DNA of 64,000 nt. Origin: an uncultured Lachnospiraceae bacterium. GTDB taxonomy: Bacteria; Bacillota; Clostridia; Lachnospirales; Lachnospiraceae. The stretch's first letter is position 1. The number at the start of each line of letters is the position of its first letter. Below are positions 43,280 through 52,652 of the stretch, piece after piece. Under the pieces are notes generated by a model. It did not search any database. It worked only from the letters and a program-made list of their open reading frames with translations, and was not told where the DNA came from. The stretch is taken from assembly GCA_900316855.1 (NCBI GenBank), contig ONEK01000010.1, positions 1-64,000 of the forward strand, in the 5' to 3' direction. The translations under genes were made by a program, and so were the position numbers.

Positions 43280-46200
43280 TGCCGAAGGATCAAAGCGTGA
43301 AGAAGGTACTGGTCATTGGCTCCGGCCCGATCGTAATCGGTCAGGCGGCGGAGTTCGACTACGCGGGAACCCAGGCGTGCCGCTCCCTGAAGGAAGAGGG
43401 AGTGGAGGTATGCCTTGTCAACTCCAATCCCGCGACCATCATGACCGATAAGGATATCGCGGATGAGGTCTATATCGAGCCCCTGAACGCAAAGGTGCTG
43501 GAAAAGATCATCGAGAAGGAAAAGCCCGATTCCATCCTGCCGACGCTCGGCGGACAGGCGGGATTAAACCTTGGCATGGAGCTGGCGGAATCCGGGTTCC
43601 TGGACAGCCATCATGTGCGGCTTCTGGGCACGACGGCCCTGACCATTAAGAAGGCAGAGGACCGCGAAATGTTCAAGGAGACCATGGAGAAGATCGGAGA
43701 ACCGGTCGCTGCCTCCCGGGTCGTGGAGAACATCGAGGACGGCGTTGCCTTTGCCGAGAGCATCGGCTATCCTGTCGTACTGCGCCCTGCCTATACGCTG
43801 GGCGGCTCGGGCGGCGGTATCGCCCACAACCAGATGGAGCTCCGGAAAATCCTGGAGAACGGACTGCGTCTGTCGCGCGTGGGACAGGTCCTCGTCGAGC
43901 GGAGCATCGCCGGCTGGAAGGAAATCGAATACGAGGTCATGCGGGACAGTGCGGGCAACTGCATCACGGTCTGCAATATGGAAAACATCGACCCCGTCGG
44001 CGTTCATACCGGTGATTCCATCGTTGTGGCTCCTTCTCAGACGCTCTCCGACAAGGAATACCAGATGCTGCGAACGGCAGCGCTCAATATCATTGATGAG
44101 CTGCAGATTACCGGCGGGTGCAACGTGCAGTTCGCCCTTCATCCGACGAGCTTTGAATACTGCGTTATCGAGGTCAACCCCAGAGTATCGCGTTCCTCGG
44201 CACTGGCCTCTAAGGCGACCGGCTACCCGATTGCCAAGGTTGCCGCGAAGATTGCCCTCGGCTTCACGCTGGACGAAATCCAGAATGCCATCACGAAGAG
44301 GACATACGCCTCGTTCGAGCCTGCGCTGGATTACTGTGTCGTGAAGATGCCGCGCCTGCCGTTTGATAAATTCATTCACGCAAAGCGCACGCTGACGACA
44401 CAGATGAAGGCAACGGGCGAGGTCATGGCCATTGACAACAGCTTCGAGGGTGCCCTGATGAAGGCAATCCGTTCGCTGGAGCAGCATGTGGACGCGCTGG
44501 ATTCCTACGATTTCAGTCACCTGTCGAAGGAGGAGCTGTTCGTGCGGCTCACGGTGGTGGATGACCAGCGGATCTGGGTGATCGCGGAAGCACTCCGCAA
44601 GGGCATTTCCCGCTCGACCATTCACGAGATCACGATGATCGACGAGTGGTTCATTGAGAAGATCCACAACCTGGTCCGCGTGGAGGAGAAGCTCCGGAAA
44701 GGATCGCTGACAGGCGACCTCCTCATCGAAGCCAAGCGGGTGGAGATTCCGGACTCCGTCATTGCCCGCTGGAGCGGAAGGAGCGAGGACGAAATCTTCA
44801 GACTCCGCCTGAAGGCCGGCATTACGGCGAAGTACAAGATGGTTGATACGTGCGCTGCCGAGTTTGAGGCAAAGACGCCGTACTTCTATTCCACGTATAA
44901 CCTTTCGGACGTCGATGAAGCGAAGGAGAAGGTCACCGACCGGAAGAAGATCCTCGTGCTCGGCTCCGGGCCGATCCGTATCGGACAGGGCATCGAGTTC
45001 GACTACTGCAGCGTGCACGCAACCTGGGCGTTTGAAAAGGCCGGGTTCGAGACCATTATCATCAACAACAATCCGGAGACGGTATCCACGGATTTTGATA
45101 TTGCGGATAAGCTCTATTTTGAGCCGCTCACCCCCGAGGATGTGAAGAACGTCATCGATATTGAGCACCCGGATTACGCGGTGGTGCAGTTCGGCGGGCA
45201 GACAGCCATCAAGCTGACAGCGGCGCTGACGAAGTTCGGCGTGCCGATTCTCGGAACGGACGCCAAGGATGTGGATGCCGCGGAGGACCGTGAGATATTC
45301 GACGAGGTCCTGCAGAAGACAGGAATCAAACGCGCGCAGGGCGCGACGGTTTTCACGGCGGAGGAAGCGAAGAAGGTTGCCAACCGGCTGGGCTATCCTG
45401 TGCTTGTGCGTCCCTCGTATGTTCTGGGCGGACAGGGAATGCAGATCGCGATTTCCGATGAGGAGATCGAGGAGTTCATGTCAGTCATCAACCGCTATAC
45501 GCAGGAGCATCCGATCCTGGTGGACAAGTATCTGCAGGGCACGGAGACCGAGGTTGACGCAGTCTGCGACGGGGAGAATATTCTCATCCCGGGCATCATG
45601 GAGCACATCGAGAGATCAGGCATCCATTCCGGCGATTCCATTTCGGTCTATCCGGCGCAGACACTCTCGCAGCACGTAAAGGATACGATTGCGGAATATA
45701 CGAGACGTCTTGCCATGGAGCTGCACATCGTCGGTCTCATCAACGTGCAGTTCATTGCCATGGGGGAGGAAGTCTATATCATTGAGGCCAATCCCCGTTC
45801 GTCCCGCACCGTGCCCTACATCAGCAAGGTGACCGGCATTCCGATCGTGGACCTTGCGGCACAGTGCATGCTGGGAAAGAAGATCACGGATTTCGGATAC
45901 GAGCCGGGTCTGCAGCCCGAGGCGGGAACGATTGCCATCAAGATGCCGGTCTTCTCTACGGAGAAGATCCGCGGCGCGGAGATTTCCGTCGGGCCCGAGA
46001 TGAAGAGCACCGGCGAGTGCCTCGGCATCTCGAAGGATTTCAATGAGGCACTGTACAAGGCATTCCTCGGCGCCGGCATGAACCTGCCGAGGTTCCGGCA
46101 GATGATCATCACTGTCCGCGACCAGGATAAGGGTGAGATCATTGACATCGCGCGCAGATATGCGAACGTGGGCTACACGATCTATTCGACGCTGGGCACG

Positions 46201-46518
46201 GCGGAGGTTCTGCAGGAAAACGGCATTCCGGTCCGCAGGGTAAACCGCCTGTCACAGGAGTCGCCGACGGTCATGGACCTGATCCTGGGACACCGGATCG
46301 ACCTTGTCATCGATACTCCGACGCAGGGACACGACAAGTCCAGGGACGGTTTCCTGATCCGCCGCACGGCCATCGAGACCGGCGTCACGACCATTACGGC
46401 GCTCGATACCGCGCGGGCACTGGTTTCCGCACTCGAGCATCAGGCGGAGGAAACGAACCTGTCCGTCATCGATATCGCGAAGCTCGATTCGAAGATTCAG
46501 GCGGCAAAGGGGCTGTAA
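43279..46518 (+). CDS. carB: Carbamoyl-phosphate synthase large chain
   Basis: 1079 residues, with two homologous ATP-grasp halves: VLVIGSGPIVIGQAAEFDYAG near the start and VLGSGPIRIGQGIEFDYC in the middle. The C-terminal MGS-like allosteric domain begins around residue 940 (GYTIYSTLGTAEVLQENGIPV). Makes carbamoyl phosphate for pyrimidines and arginine. With pyrE, pyrF and pyrG in the window it marks a pyrimidine role. Confidence 0.96.
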   Translation: MPKDQSVKKVLVIGSGPIVIGQAAEFDYAGTQACRSLKEEGVEVCLVNSNPATIMTDKDIADEVYIEPLNAKVLEKIIEKEKPDSILPTLGGQAGLNLGMELAESGFLDSHHVRLLGTTALTIKKAEDREMFKETMEKIGEPVAASRVVENIEDGVAFAESIGYPVVLRPAYTLGGSGGGIAHNQMELRKILENGLRLSRVGQVLVERSIAGWKEIEYEVMRDSAGNCITVCNMENIDPVGVHTGDSIVVAPSQTLSDKEYQMLRTAALNIIDELQITGGCNVQFALHPTSFEYCVIEVNPRVSRSSALASKATGYPIAKVAAKIALGFTLDEIQNAITKRTYASFEPALDYCVVKMPRLPFDKFIHAKRTLTTQMKATGEVMAIDNSFEGALMKAIRSLEQHVDALDSYDFSHLSKEELFVRLTVVDDQRIWVIAEALRKGISRSTIHEITMIDEWFIEKIHNLVRVEEKLRKGSLTGDLLIEAKRVEIPDSVIARWSGRSEDEIFRLRLKAGITAKYKMVDTCAAEFEAKTPYFYSTYNLSDVDEAKEKVTDRKKILVLGSGPIRIGQGIEFDYCSVHATWAFEKAGFETIIINNNPETVSTDFDIADKLYFEPLTPEDVKNVIDIEHPDYAVVQFGGQTAIKLTAALTKFGVPILGTDAKDVDAAEDREIFDEVLQKTGIKRAQGATVFTAEEAKKVANRLGYPVLVRPSYVLGGQGMQIAISDEEIEEFMSVINRYTQEHPILVDKYLQGTETEVDAVCDGENILIPGIMEHIERSGIHSGDSISVYPAQTLSQHVKDTIAEYTRRLAMELHIVGLINVQFIAMGEEVYIIEANPRSSRTVPYISKVTGIPIVDLAAQCMLGKKITDFGYEPGLQPEAGTIAIKMPVFSTEKIRGAEISVGPEMKSTGECLGISKDFNEALYKAFLGAGMNLPRFRQMIITVRDQDKGEIIDIARRYANVGYTIYSTLGTAEVLQENGIPVRRVNRLSQESPTVMDLILGHRIDLVIDTPTQGHDKSRDGFLIRRTAIETGVTTITALDTARALVSALEHQAEETNLSVIDIAKLDSKIQAAKGL

Positions 46519-46589
46519 AGGTCTGTGCCGCATGACGAAACGTTCAGGGCGTCAGGTTCCTGCATGGCTCACTTTGCGGTACATACTAT

Positions 46590-47285
46590 ATGAACAAGCG
46601 TAATTACAGTAAGGAACTGGATACCATCATCGCGCGCCTGCGGCAGGAGGGAAGGACACCGACCCTCCTGCTGCAGGCGTGCTGCGCTCCGTGCTCCTCG
46701 GCCTGCCTCGAGCGGCTGCGGGAGGATTTTCTCGTAACCGTGTTCTACTACAATCCGAATATTTCGGAGGATGCGGAATATGAGAAGCGCAAGGCAGAGG
46801 AGAAGCGGCTGATCGCGGAGCTGAACCATCAGGTGGACACGCAGGATTTTGCGGGTATGCTGTCGACCGGGAAGGCGCATCGCATCGAAATCCTGGACTG
46901 CGACCACGACGCGGCGGCATACGAAGCCGCCGTAAAGGGCTTTGAGGACTGCCCGGAGGGAGGAGACCGCTGCACGATATGCTTCCGGCTGCGCCTGCTG
47001 CGCACAGCATCAGAGGCGAAGGCGCACGGCTTTGATTACTTCTCCACAACGCTTACGATTTCACCCCTGAAGGACGCGGAACGGCTCAACCGGATCGGGG
47101 AAGAGGCAGCAAAGGAGTACGGTGTCGCCTTCCTGCCTTCCGATTTCAAGAAGAAGGACGGGTACAAGCGCAGTATTGAGCTGTCACGTCAGTTTCAGCT
47201 GTACCGGCAGAATTTCTGCGGCTGCCGGTTTTCCAGGGGAGAAGCGTTTCGCAAACGCGGCGAGGGTGATATACTCGTGAAATGA
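46590..47285 (+). CDS. queH: Epoxyqueuosine reductase QueH
   Basis: 231 residues. QueH reduces epoxyqueuosine to queuosine in tRNA using an iron-sulfur cluster. The N-terminal LLLQACCAPCSSACLERL (Cys31, 32, 35, 39) is the family signature. Further cysteine pairs are in GGDRCTICFRLRL and NFCGCRFS, with FDYFSTTLTISPLKD between. Often replaces QueG in Firmicutes. 43 nt before argS. Confidence 0.88.
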   Translation: MNKRNYSKELDTIIARLRQEGRTPTLLLQACCAPCSSACLERLREDFLVTVFYYNPNISEDAEYEKRKAEEKRLIAELNHQVDTQDFAGMLSTGKAHRIEILDCDHDAAAYEAAVKGFEDCPEGGDRCTICFRLRLLRTASEAKAHGFDYFSTTLTISPLKDAERLNRIGEEAAKEYGVAFLPSDFKKKDGYKRSIELSRQFQLYRQNFCGCRFSRGEAFRKRGEGDILVK

Positions 47286-47327
47286 CTGCCGGGGCAGGAG
47301 TGCAGGATCAGAAGGAGTTAAAGAATA

Positions 47328-49097
47328 ATGCAGCAGTTAATCAGCTTATTATCAGAAGAGATGGGAAGGGCGTTCGAGGCAGCTGGCTATGACGCGTCCC
47401 TGGGTCAGGTTATGGTGTCCGGCCGCCCGGATCTGTGTGAATACCAGTGCAACGGCGCCATGGCAGGAGCGAAGAAATACCACAAGGCTCCGTTTGTGAT
47501 TGCCGGAGAGGTTGCAAAGCACCTGGAAGGGGCGGAGCGCGTTTTCAATGTCAGTGTTGTTAAGCCGGGCTTTATCAACTGCGACGTTACCCCTGCATAC
47601 CTGACACAGTATCTGTCGGAGATGGCGAAGGCGGACAGGCTGGGCGTGGAGACGTCCTCCCGCCCCCGGACCGTCATCCTGGACTACGGCGGGCCGAATG
47701 TTGCCAAGCCTCTTCACGTCGGGCACTTACGGAGTGCTGTCATCGGCGAAGCCCTGAAGCGGATCCTCCGCTTCCACGGCGACAACGCGATCGGAGATAT
47801 TCATCTGGGTGACTGGGGCCTGCAGATGGGCCTCGTCATCACGGAGCTGAAGCACAGGCATCCGGAGCTGCCCTATTTTGATGAGAATTATACCGGGGAA
47901 TATCCCGCGGAGCCTCCGTTCACTGTTGCGGATCTGGAGGAGATCTATCCCTACGCCTCCGGCAGATCCAGGGAAGACGAGGCCTACCACCGTGAGGCGC
48001 TGGAGAACACGCACCTGCTGCAGGAAGGGCAGAGGGGCTACCGCGCTCTGTGGGAACACATTATTCATGTTTCGGTTGCGGACATGAAGCGCAATTACGA
48101 GAACCTCAACGTCACCTTTGACCTGTGGAACGGGGAATCCACCGTGAACGATATCATTCCGGTCATGGTGGAGGATATGAAAAAGAGCGGACTAGCCTAT
48201 GAGAGTCAGGGAGCTCTGGTAGTGGATGTATCGGAGGAATCAGACAGTAAAGAAATCCCTCCCTGCATGATCCTGAAATCGGATGGCGCTGCCCTGTATA
48301 CCACGACGGACCTTGCAACGATTAAAATGCGGAAGGATCAGAATGACCCGGATGAGATCATCTACGTTGTGGACAAACGTCAGGAGCTGCACTTTATCCA
48401 GACGTTCCGTGCGGCCAGGAAATGCGGACTCATCGGGGACAGCTGCCGCCTGACGTTCAAGGGCTTCGGCACCGTGAACGGCAAGGACGGAAGACCCTTC
48501 AAGACCCGGGAGGGCGGCGTGATGCGCCTTGAATCCCTCATCCGTGAAATTGACGACAAAATGCTCGGGAAGATCGAGGCCAACCCCGACATCCCGGCGG
48601 ACGAGGCAAAGGAAACCGCAAAGATCGTCGGCCTTGCGGCACTGAAATACGGCGATTTGTCCAACCAGGCTTCCAAGGACTATATTTTCGATGTGGAGAA
48701 ATTCACCTCGTTTGAGGGCGATACCGGTCCGTACATCCTGTACACCATTGTCCGCATCAAATCCATCCTGAAAAAGTATCTGGACGCCTCCGGCAGAAAT
48801 CCGGCGGACCTTGCCATCGGCGCGCCGTCCGGCGTCGCCGAGAAGACACTCATGCGCAGCATCGCCGGATTCAACCGCACCATGCAGGAAGCGTATGAGG
48901 AATTAGCACCCCACAAAATATGTGCCTTCATCTACCAGCTGTCCAACGACTTCAACAGCTTCTACCATGGAACCCGGATCCTCACCGAGGAAGACCAGAC
49001 GCAGAAGGAGCACTGGATCGCCCTCCTGTACCTGACGGAAAAAGTACTCGAAATCTGCATCAACGTACTCGGCTTCGACGCCCCGGAACGGATGTAA
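47328..49097 (+). CDS. argS: Arginine-tRNA ligase
   Basis: 589 residues, a class I synthetase. N-terminal Add-1 domain, HVGH version of the HIGH motif in NVAKPLHVGHLRS (about residue 130), GDWGLQMG, a degenerate KMSK region around KTREGGVMRL, and a C-terminal helical DALR domain ending at GFDAPERM. The start has GAAGGAG at good spacing. Confidence 0.95.
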   Translation: MQQLISLLSEEMGRAFEAAGYDASLGQVMVSGRPDLCEYQCNGAMAGAKKYHKAPFVIAGEVAKHLEGAERVFNVSVVKPGFINCDVTPAYLTQYLSEMAKADRLGVETSSRPRTVILDYGGPNVAKPLHVGHLRSAVIGEALKRILRFHGDNAIGDIHLGDWGLQMGLVITELKHRHPELPYFDENYTGEYPAEPPFTVADLEEIYPYASGRSREDEAYHREALENTHLLQEGQRGYRALWEHIIHVSVADMKRNYENLNVTFDLWNGESTVNDIIPVMVEDMKKSGLAYESQGALVVDVSEESDSKEIPPCMILKSDGAALYTTTDLATIKMRKDQNDPDEIIYVVDKRQELHFIQTFRAARKCGLIGDSCRLTFKGFGTVNGKDGRPFKTREGGVMRLESLIREIDDKMLGKIEANPDIPADEAKETAKIVGLAALKYGDLSNQASKDYIFDVEKFTSFEGDTGPYILYTIVRIKSILKKYLDASGRNPADLAIGAPSGVAEKTLMRSIAGFNRTMQEAYEELAPHKICAFIYQLSNDFNSFYHGTRILTEEDQTQKEHWIALLYLTEKVLEICINVLGFDAPERM

Positions 49098-49187
49098 TGA
49101 CATAAGGGTTTCGAAGTGCGCATGTCCCGCATGCTTGCATGCAGGGACATGCGACCTCGAAACCCGGTCAAAACATGAGGAAAGAAG

Positions 49188-49218
49188 AAAAAAACTCCGG
49201 CGCAAGCCGGAGTTTTTT
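49188..49218. terminator. Bidirectional terminator, copy 1
   Basis: CTCCGGC-GCAA-GCCGGAG (49195-49212) is flanked by seven As and six Ts, so it can stop both the argS (+) and coaX (-) transcripts. Confidence 0.88.
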
Positions 49219-49375
49219 CGATTTCCGAATGTTTTGCAGCAGCGCGTGAATCGCGAAGCGATGAAGCGCTGCGATATGTCATCACATCATATTGAGTGAT
49301 TCAAATGAGCCGGGACGCGTGCTTGCATGCAGGGACATGCGACCTCGAAACCCGGTCAAAACATGAGGAAAGAAG

Positions 49376-49406
49376 AAAAAACTCCAGGCGCAAGCCGGAG
49401 TTTTTT
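49376..49406. terminator. Bidirectional terminator, copy 2
   Basis: The repeat of the previous terminator, with one extra A in the left arm (CTCCAGGC), leaving a bulge. It lies 21 nt past the coaX stop on the minus strand and is probably the main coaX terminator. Confidence 0.8.
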
Positions 49407-49427
49407 CGATTTCCGAATGTGATGTCA

Positions 49428-50210
49428 TCACATCTTCTCTCTGTTCATCCGGTAGATCACCAGCATCCCCTTCAGCAGCAGATCCGGGTCATAGATTACC
49501 CTCCCGCGGATCCAGGGGAGTACGACCTTCCCGTTGCCTCCGGTGACAATCACCTTGAGATCCGGCAGGTGATAGTCCTCCCGGATGCGGCGGATGACGC
49601 CGTCCATCATGATGCCGGTTGACGCGACGGAGCCGGAAATCATATTGCTGACGGTGTCCTGGCCGAGAAGCCGGTCAACAGGCCCTGCTGTCAGCTGCGG
49701 CAGCTGGGACGTGCGCTCCGCCTGCGCGTCGAGGCTAAGCTGCACACCGGCGGAAATCATTCCTCCGATAAGATTGGCATCCGCGTCAATGACGCTGAGT
49801 GTTGTGCAGGTGCCCAGATCATAGACCGCTGCCGGCGCACCGTAAACAGCGGCTGCCGCCGCGAGGTCGACGAGCCGGTCCTCCCCCAGCGTCGAGACAT
49901 CATACCGGTGTGTTCCGATGCCGGTATTCAGGGTATTGTCCATCTGCAGGGGTCTGCTGCCTGTCGCACGCTCGATCGCTCCGCCGAGGATAGGATCCAG
50001 CTCGGGGACGACGGAGGAAATGATGCCGCCGCTGACCGAGGCCGGGTCCACGCCGTGGGATGTCAGGAGTCTTAGGATCTCATGCGCCATGGATTCACGG
50101 GTCCATTTGCGGCGGGTTATGAGCCGCTCCGTGAACGCAAGCGCGTCTGTCTCGAAGCAGCCGAGCACAATATTCGAATTTCCGATATCCGCTGTGAGTA
50201 TCGTTTCCAT
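49428..50210 (-). CDS. coaX: Type III pantothenate kinase
   Basis: 260 residues; start at 50210 (METILTADIGNSNIVLGCF). First step of CoA synthesis, ATP plus pantothenate to phosphopantothenate. ASKHA-fold markers: ADIGNSNIVLG phosphate-binding loop, SSVVPELDP, NTLNTGIGTHRYD, LGEDRLVDLAAA, DLGTCTTLSVID and VIVTGGNG. Follows the S-component gene by 25 nt on the same strand, consistent with uptake plus activation of pantothenate. Confidence 0.93.
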   Translation of the reverse strand: METILTADIGNSNIVLGCFETDALAFTERLITRRKWTRESMAHEILRLLTSHGVDPASVSGGIISSVVPELDPILGGAIERATGSRPLQMDNTLNTGIGTHRYDVSTLGEDRLVDLAAAAAVYGAPAAVYDLGTCTTLSVIDADANLIGGMISAGVQLSLDAQAERTSQLPQLTAGPVDRLLGQDTVSNMISGSVASTGIMMDGVIRRIREDYHLPDLKVIVTGGNGKVVLPWIRGRVIYDPDLLLKGMLVIYRMNREKM

Positions 50211-50235
50211 AGACTGCCTGCCCGGAAAAACCTGC

Positions 50236-50883
50236 TTATCTGCGGTGCAGTGCCTTCGCAACGAGGAAGCCGACGGTGCCGCCGAGAATGCAGCCCGTGG
50301 CTGCCTCAATGAGCCCCTGTACGCCGACCAGGGTGATGACAAACGACATCGGGTTGACCGTGCCGAGCTTTGCCGCCATGTTCTGGATGTAATCCGAGTT
50401 ATAGAAGAAGATCACAAGGGAACCCATAAAGAACAGGGTGTTGAGCAGGGGAGCGGCCAGACCTGTCAGATAGTAGGCGGGAGCCTTGTGTGTGAACCGA
50501 TGCAGACCCTTGAAGATCAGGCCGGTGCAGATACCGTCCAGCATCCTTGCGATGACCGCGGTTACAAAGACGCCGAAGGGGCTGATCTGAAACAGTGCGG
50601 ACAGCAGGCCGCTTGCGCCGGTCACGGCGTTGAACAGACTCGTAAGGCCGAATACCGTTGCACAGACGAAAGCGCCCAGTGGTCCGATCAGCATGGCCGC
50701 AATCGCTACCGGAACAGTTACGAGCGATACGGACAGGAACGGGGTGCGCAGTGTTCCGAGCGGTGTGAGACCCATGATGAGCGTAACCGCGACAAGAAGC
50801 GCGGTCTCCACCATGAACTGAACTCTGGAAGATGCAGATTTAACGGATGATTTTGCAGAGGATTCTGCTGCGAGTGAAGTCAT
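50236..50883 (-). CDS. ECF transporter S component, probably pantothenate (PanT-like)
   Basis: 215 residues with about six hydrophobic helices (ETALLVAVTLIMGLTPLG, LSVSLVTVPVAIAAMLIGP, GAFVCATVFGLTSLF and more). The IPVxIGA-like region and length fit ECF S components. Pantothenate is inferred from its operon partner coaX and from divergent coaBC; sequence alone does not fix the ligand. The energising module would be the genome's shared EcfAA'T. Confidence 0.72.
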   Translation of the reverse strand: MTSLAAESSAKSSVKSASSRVQFMVETALLVAVTLIMGLTPLGTLRTPFLSVSLVTVPVAIAAMLIGPLGAFVCATVFGLTSLFNAVTGASGLLSALFQISPFGVFVTAVIARMLDGICTGLIFKGLHRFTHKAPAYYLTGLAAPLLNTLFFMGSLVIFFYNSDYIQNMAAKLGTVNPMSFVITLVGVQGLIEAATGCILGGTVGFLVAKALHRR

Positions 50884-51130
50884 GACTGTCTCCTTTCTTC
50901 ACATACCGGATTCCGGGGATGCCCCGGGATCAACAATAAATCCGACCAGAAAAAAGGAGCCGCGGGAAACCGGTCTGATACGCTTTCCGAAGTCTGCTGG
51001 CCATCCGCCTTACAGCTTCCGCGTCGGTCTGATTTCCTTAAACCTTACAATGAAATTGTCTCCTTTGCTGCCGTTCTGGTCCAACAGATATGGCGCACTG
51101 TCATTATGACACCGGGGGTGGAAATTGCAA
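50884..51130 (-). promoter_or_regulatory. Promoter and ~210-nt untranslated leader of the panT-like/coaX operon
   Basis: On the minus strand TTGCAA (51125-51130), 16-bp spacer and CATAAT (complement of 51103-51108) place the start near 51096, leaving an unusually long leader. It has no credible ORF and contains recurrent CAGACCG or CCAGAACGG segments and a CTCCTTTTTT run near 50956. A ligand-sensing leader is possible, but I do not recognise a named riboswitch class. Confidence 0.5.
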
Positions 51131-51278
51131 GGGCGGTGTGTGAAAAAATTGTTAAATTATTGTCAGAATGATCCGGAGCACTTGCCACCGGATAAAAATG
51201 AGGATAACCTACAGATGCAAAGAATGCGGAACGCCGGCAAGGGTGACCGCTGAAGTCCGAAGGAAGCAGGGGAACGAT

Positions 51279-52478
51279 ATGCTGACAGGAAAACATGTAT
51301 TACTGGGAGTTACGGGAGGAATCGCAGCTTACAAGGCCTGTGAGCTGGCATCGGCGCTTGTGAAGCAGCACGCGGAGGTTCACACGGTCATGACAGAAAA
51401 CGCCGTGCAGTTCGTGACGCCGCTGACATTCGACGCGCTGACGCATACGCGCACCGTCGTTGACACGTTTGACCGGCAGCATTCCTATGAAATAGAACAC
51501 ATTGCGCTCGCGGACCAGGGTGACGTAGTGATGATTGCGCCTGCCTCTGCGGACGTGATTGCGAAGCTCGCGAACGGGATTGCGGACGATATGCTGACAA
51601 CGACCGTTCTGGCATGCACCTGCCCGAAGCTGATCGCTCCCGCGATGAATACCCACATGTATGAAAATCCCGCTACACAAAGGAACCTGAAGCAGCTTCA
51701 GGAGGACGGCTGGGAAATCGTGGAGCCGGAGAGCGGAAGACTTGCCTGCGGAGTCGTCGGGAAGGGAAAGCTTGCCTCCCCGGAGTCGCTGCTGGAAGCC
51801 ATTGACCACGCCATCGCGCGGCAGAAGGATATGAAGGGCCTGAAGGTTCTCGTCACGGCGGGACCGACAAGGGAAGCACTGGATCCGGTGCGCTATCTCA
51901 CAAATCATTCGAGCGGCAGGATGGGCTATGCCATTGCCGCCGCTGCCTCACAGCGGGGGGCGGACGTCACCCTTGTCAGCGGACAGACTGCCCTGCGCCG
52001 TCCCGGCTATATGAAGGTCATCGATATCGTCTCGGCACAGGACATGTATGATGCAGTAACTGCGGCTGCCGCAGATCAGGATATCATCATCAAGGCCGCT
52101 GCCGTCGCTGACTTCACGCCCGCCCACGTCGCCCGGGACAAGATCAAGAAGCTGGAGGTGAACGGAGAGCCCTGCCTGCCCCTTGCAAGGACGAAGGATA
52201 TCCTTGGTTACCTCGGGGAGCACCGGAGGGACCATCAGATTCTCTGCGGCTTCTCGATGGAAACGGAACATATGGTGGAGAACTCACGCAGGAAGCTGCA
52301 GGAGAAGCATCTCGACGTCATTGCCGCCAACAATGTCAAGGAGGCGGGAGCCGGATTTGAGGTGGAGACCAACGTGCTCACCCTCATCACGAAGGATCAG
52401 GAAACCGCCCTTCCCCTCATGAGCAAATACGATGCTGCCAATGCGCTGCTGGATGAAATCCTGAAGCTCAGGGGCTGA
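51279..52478 (+). CDS. coaBC: Bifunctional phosphopantothenoylcysteine decarboxylase/synthetase
   Basis: 399 residues from ATG 51279 (MLTGKHVLLGVTGGIAAYKA). CoaC half: FMN-binding GVTGGIAAYKAC, substrate clamp PAMNTHMYENP and the flexible-flap Cys in SGRLACGVVGKGK. CoaB half from about 188: TAGPTREALDPVRYLTNHSSGRMG, KAAAVADFTP and AANNVKEAGAGF. An in-frame upstream ATG (51198) would add a CxxC segment but has no ribosome site. Diverges from the panT-coaX operon; all three act in CoA supply. Confidence 0.93.
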   Translation: MLTGKHVLLGVTGGIAAYKACELASALVKQHAEVHTVMTENAVQFVTPLTFDALTHTRTVVDTFDRQHSYEIEHIALADQGDVVMIAPASADVIAKLANGIADDMLTTTVLACTCPKLIAPAMNTHMYENPATQRNLKQLQEDGWEIVEPESGRLACGVVGKGKLASPESLLEAIDHAIARQKDMKGLKVLVTAGPTREALDPVRYLTNHSSGRMGYAIAAAASQRGADVTLVSGQTALRRPGYMKVIDIVSAQDMYDAVTAAAADQDIIIKAAAVADFTPAHVARDKIKKLEVNGEPCLPLARTKDILGYLGEHRRDHQILCGFSMETEHMVENSRRKLQEKHLDVIAANNVKEAGAGFEVETNVLTLITKDQETALPLMSKYDAANALLDEILKLRG

Positions 52479-52505
52479 ACTGCAGCAAATGTATTTAATG
52501 TATCT

Positions 52506-52549
52506 TTGTATACAAAAGCATTGACATTAAATTAGCCCTGTGATAAAAC
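52506..52549 (+). promoter_or_regulatory. glnN promoter with upstream TTGTATACAA operator
   Basis: TTGTATACAA (52506-52515) ends 5 bp before TTGACA (52521-52526); a 17-bp spacer leads to TAAAAC (52544-52549). The operator centre is near -45 relative to a start around 52556, a place compatible with activation as well as repression. Confidence 0.7.
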
Positions 52550-52563
52550 AATTCAAAAGCAAG

Positions 52564-52619
52564 GGCGCTTTGAAATGCTGCCGGAGAAAACCTCCGGAGG
52601 CGTCTCAAAGCGCCTTTTT
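52564..52619 (+). terminator. Leader terminator (attenuator) before glnN
   Basis: GGCGCTTTGA (52564-52573) pairs exactly with TCAAAGCGCC (52605-52614), enclosing a second hairpin CCGGAG/CTCCGG, then TTTTT. It begins only about 10 nt after the predicted glnN transcript start and 34 nt before the glnN ATG, so it would attenuate glnN as well as end coaBC. Confidence 0.8.
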
Positions 52620-52652
52620 GCTGAAAAAATGCTGCAAGGAGGATAGAGAATA

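Larger units (their letters stand above)
49106..49420. repeat. Structured intergenic element R3 with two 100-bp direct repeats
   Basis: 49133-49232 and 49321-49420 are 100-bp direct repeats differing at about two positions, period 188 bp; each ends in a terminator. The first copy is part of a 60-nt hairpin (49106-49165) whose arms GGGTTTCGA/TCGAAACCC and GCATGTCCC/GGGACATGC meet around CATGC-TT-GCATG. The spacer has another hairpin, GCAGCGC/GCGCTGC with inner TCGC-GAA-GCGA (49239-49272). The element fills the convergent argS/coaX gap and contains no ORF worth calling. Confidence 0.75.

Noticed and set aside
51198..51278. N-terminal extension of CoaBC with a CxxC segment
   Set aside because: In frame but without a ribosome site, and not part of the CoaBC family; the ATG at 51279 fits the family start.
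52564..52619. ANTAR-type antitermination hairpins in the glnN leader
   Set aside because: The hallmark tandem six-base loops with A at position 1 and G at 4 were not found.
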